A stretch of 6,790 nt of DNA from Planctomycetaceae bacterium UBA4655 (GTDB taxonomy: Bacteria; Planctomycetota; Planctomycetia; Pirellulales; UBA1268): NCBI GenBank assembly GCA_002405515.1, contig DHLZ01000042.1, positions 1 to 6,790 on the forward strand. The letters are read 5' to 3'. Below are positions 6,701-6,790 of this stretch, piece after piece (the first letter of the stretch is position 1; each line of letters begins with the position of its first letter). The notes below the pieces were generated by a model, which was not told where the DNA came from, made no database searches, and was given only the letters and a program-made list of their open reading frames with translations. Both the position numbers and the translations under genes were made by a program.

Positions 6701-6790
6701 CCCCGACCTCTCGGGTCTGCACAAGACGATGTCCGCCGGAAAGTTTCTCGAGGCGATTCTCGAGCCCTCCAAGGAGATCAAGGAAAACTT
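3774..6790 (+). CDS. PVC-type exported beta-propeller / HEAT-like repeat / CxxCH haem-binding dehydrogenase-like protein, 3'-truncated
   Basis: The frame is open from the ATG at 3774 to the window edge, giving 1005 residues without a stop. A signal peptide (MKTVF, hydrophobic core, THA before D27) predicts Sec export. Residues about 61-440 form the N-terminal 'putative membrane-bound dehydrogenase' propeller (TIGR02604-like), related to soluble sugar dehydrogenases: YKVPAGVRVEIAAREP, HQHQTSG (202-208), FRNPYRD, HIDNDNEDG (278-286), GRILRLSW near the end. Residues about 446-940 are helical Leu/Ala/Arg-rich HEAT-like repeats. The C-terminal domain (TIGR02603-like) starts at GNADRGRAVF (945-954) and binds haem c through C962-MK-C965-H966; EPSKEIKEN at the edge is a family signature. 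It probably oxidises a substrate outside the cytoplasmic membrane and passes electrons through haem; neither is proven. Oddities are an EF-hand-like loop (138-149) and adjacent C313-C314. GGA at 3763-3765 is a weak ribosome site. About 100 residues are probably missing. Confidence 0.93.
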   Translation, partial: MKTVFLARMACLLGLCVIGFTGPTHADEKPLPEEVRKPESTIRPPPAGLKGMVDAGKNDPDLAGYKVPAGVRVEIAAREPDVINPLAMRFEADGSLLWIRWVGSARNAPETITYRDGTTRTMIRWMSSTPDPLAVLRDTNGDGRWDRSETLMDDLFMPPSLLRVGEWLYFTTRGSVIRRKRSMPQGPFDVQERLVQGLAAWHQHQTSGLSRSLDNWIYVTCGDEDSHAEGADGTRIDLFRNGGVWQMRPDGTRLGLFANGFRNPYRDVIFDDFGNMFHIDNDNEDGSKFQGCRLLHIQEEADYGWRLLDGVHCCTPDHHRGSVSGEKAGRMPCLVKTGRGGPAGLARYDSDRFPAFFQGLLLYPDSFQKNVRAYKVVRQGATFAVVEQFTLLDGKVDGLFQPVQAVVGPDGAIYVADLRTRGGSHAEGKEGRILRLSWSGTEEHPAMPLAPLDRWAKRAMGTDDELVASLEQPEHEWRLLALDALERRGDAARPRLIALALDAKAEPRARSAAMSGAGRLWNDAVEDAMVGLLGDGHLELRRLAAELLGRNAGGGRVRETSLAALTRVLTEDREPAVRRAAALSLGRLASLLPEEHADRRAAARILWTNYRASDGSDQFLHDGMLRSLERLGGAGLAPIGELARSTQSDDRAFAVGALEALRTRAGAELVAAALRDDDGWTPEQARRLLAAFRGFQLEPPLDPTPVGTWLEKHPRAPVEVQVEALVTLGLMATADSARVVPVLLRILEHPESSLRRAAIQAIKDQRILAAARPLADALRSSGKDAAERLDIVAALAALQPGGRFAQFRSDPGVRGVVAELFELYPRETDAKVRNDLLGLLGQLDFKRAKPLAEESLASKDPATQAAALQVLSADPESVRQVAGQFLEGKLPEQLLPQVTAALERHLAGDKTGEIAKLRERILADALVVKSEADLNRLAALVETQGNADRGRAVFLDQRRSHCMKCHGLEGKGGKIGPDLSGLHKTMSAGKFLEAILEPSKEIKEN

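Noticed and set aside
5181..6722. 513-residue antisense open frame
   Set aside because: It mirrors the Leu/Ala/Arg-rich helical repeats and haem motif of the + strand gene; the Gln/Arg/Gly-rich product resembles no family.
1..6790. Search by eye for tRNA, rRNA, CRISPR arrays, insertion sequences or defence genes
   Set aside because: Nothing seen; almost all of the window is explained by five ordinary coding regions, and the only tandem repeat is coding.

Overview
The window looks like chromosome from a GC-rich planctomycete, possibly of the Pirellulales. The strongest sign is the large exported protein at the right end. It has a signal peptide, a beta-propeller of the planctomycete/verrucomicrobial 'putative membrane-bound dehydrogenase' type, HEAT-like helical repeats and a C-terminal CxxCH haem domain, an architecture largely restricted to the PVC superphylum. 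Coding density is high and third codon positions are strongly G/C. That composition creates many long false ORFs on the opposite strand.

Positions 2-2728 (+) hold three tightly packed genes: the 3' part of a TIM-barrel sugar-phosphate isomerase/epimerase, a complete Gfo/Idh/MocA NAD(P)-dependent oxidoreductase, and a complete phytanoyl-CoA-dioxygenase-family Fe(II)/2-oxoglutarate oxygenase. The first pair overlaps by 8 bases and the second pair by 4 (ATGA), so they almost certainly form one operon with coupled translation. The isomerase plus sugar dehydrogenase points to catabolism or remodelling of a sugar, polyol or sugar-derived compound. The oxygenase would add a hydroxylation or oxidative cleavage step. 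The substrate cannot be read from the sequence.

Positions 2761-3579 (-) encode a PAS-AraC one-component transcription regulator, convergent with the operon and only 32 bases from it. It ends in an unusual basic Pro/Lys/Arg/Gly tail made by an 18-base tandem repeat. It is a plausible local sensor, but its targets are not shown.

Positions 3580-3773 are a 194-base divergent intergenic region. It contains a promoter-like element, a GAGAC/GTCTC inverted repeat and small direct repeats, and serves the regulator on one side and the large exported cytochrome-type protein on the other.

Positions 3774-6790 (+) encode that protein. Its 1005 visible residues stay open to the window edge, so the gene is truncated at its 3' end by the window. 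It is the longest coding region here.

No tRNA, rRNA, CRISPR array, insertion sequence or phage gene was seen. The content is ordinary planctomycete metabolic and exported-protein coding. The parts most worth checking are the uncharacterised three-enzyme operon, the repeat-built tail of the regulator, and the Ca-loop, Cys-Cys and haem features of the large exported protein.
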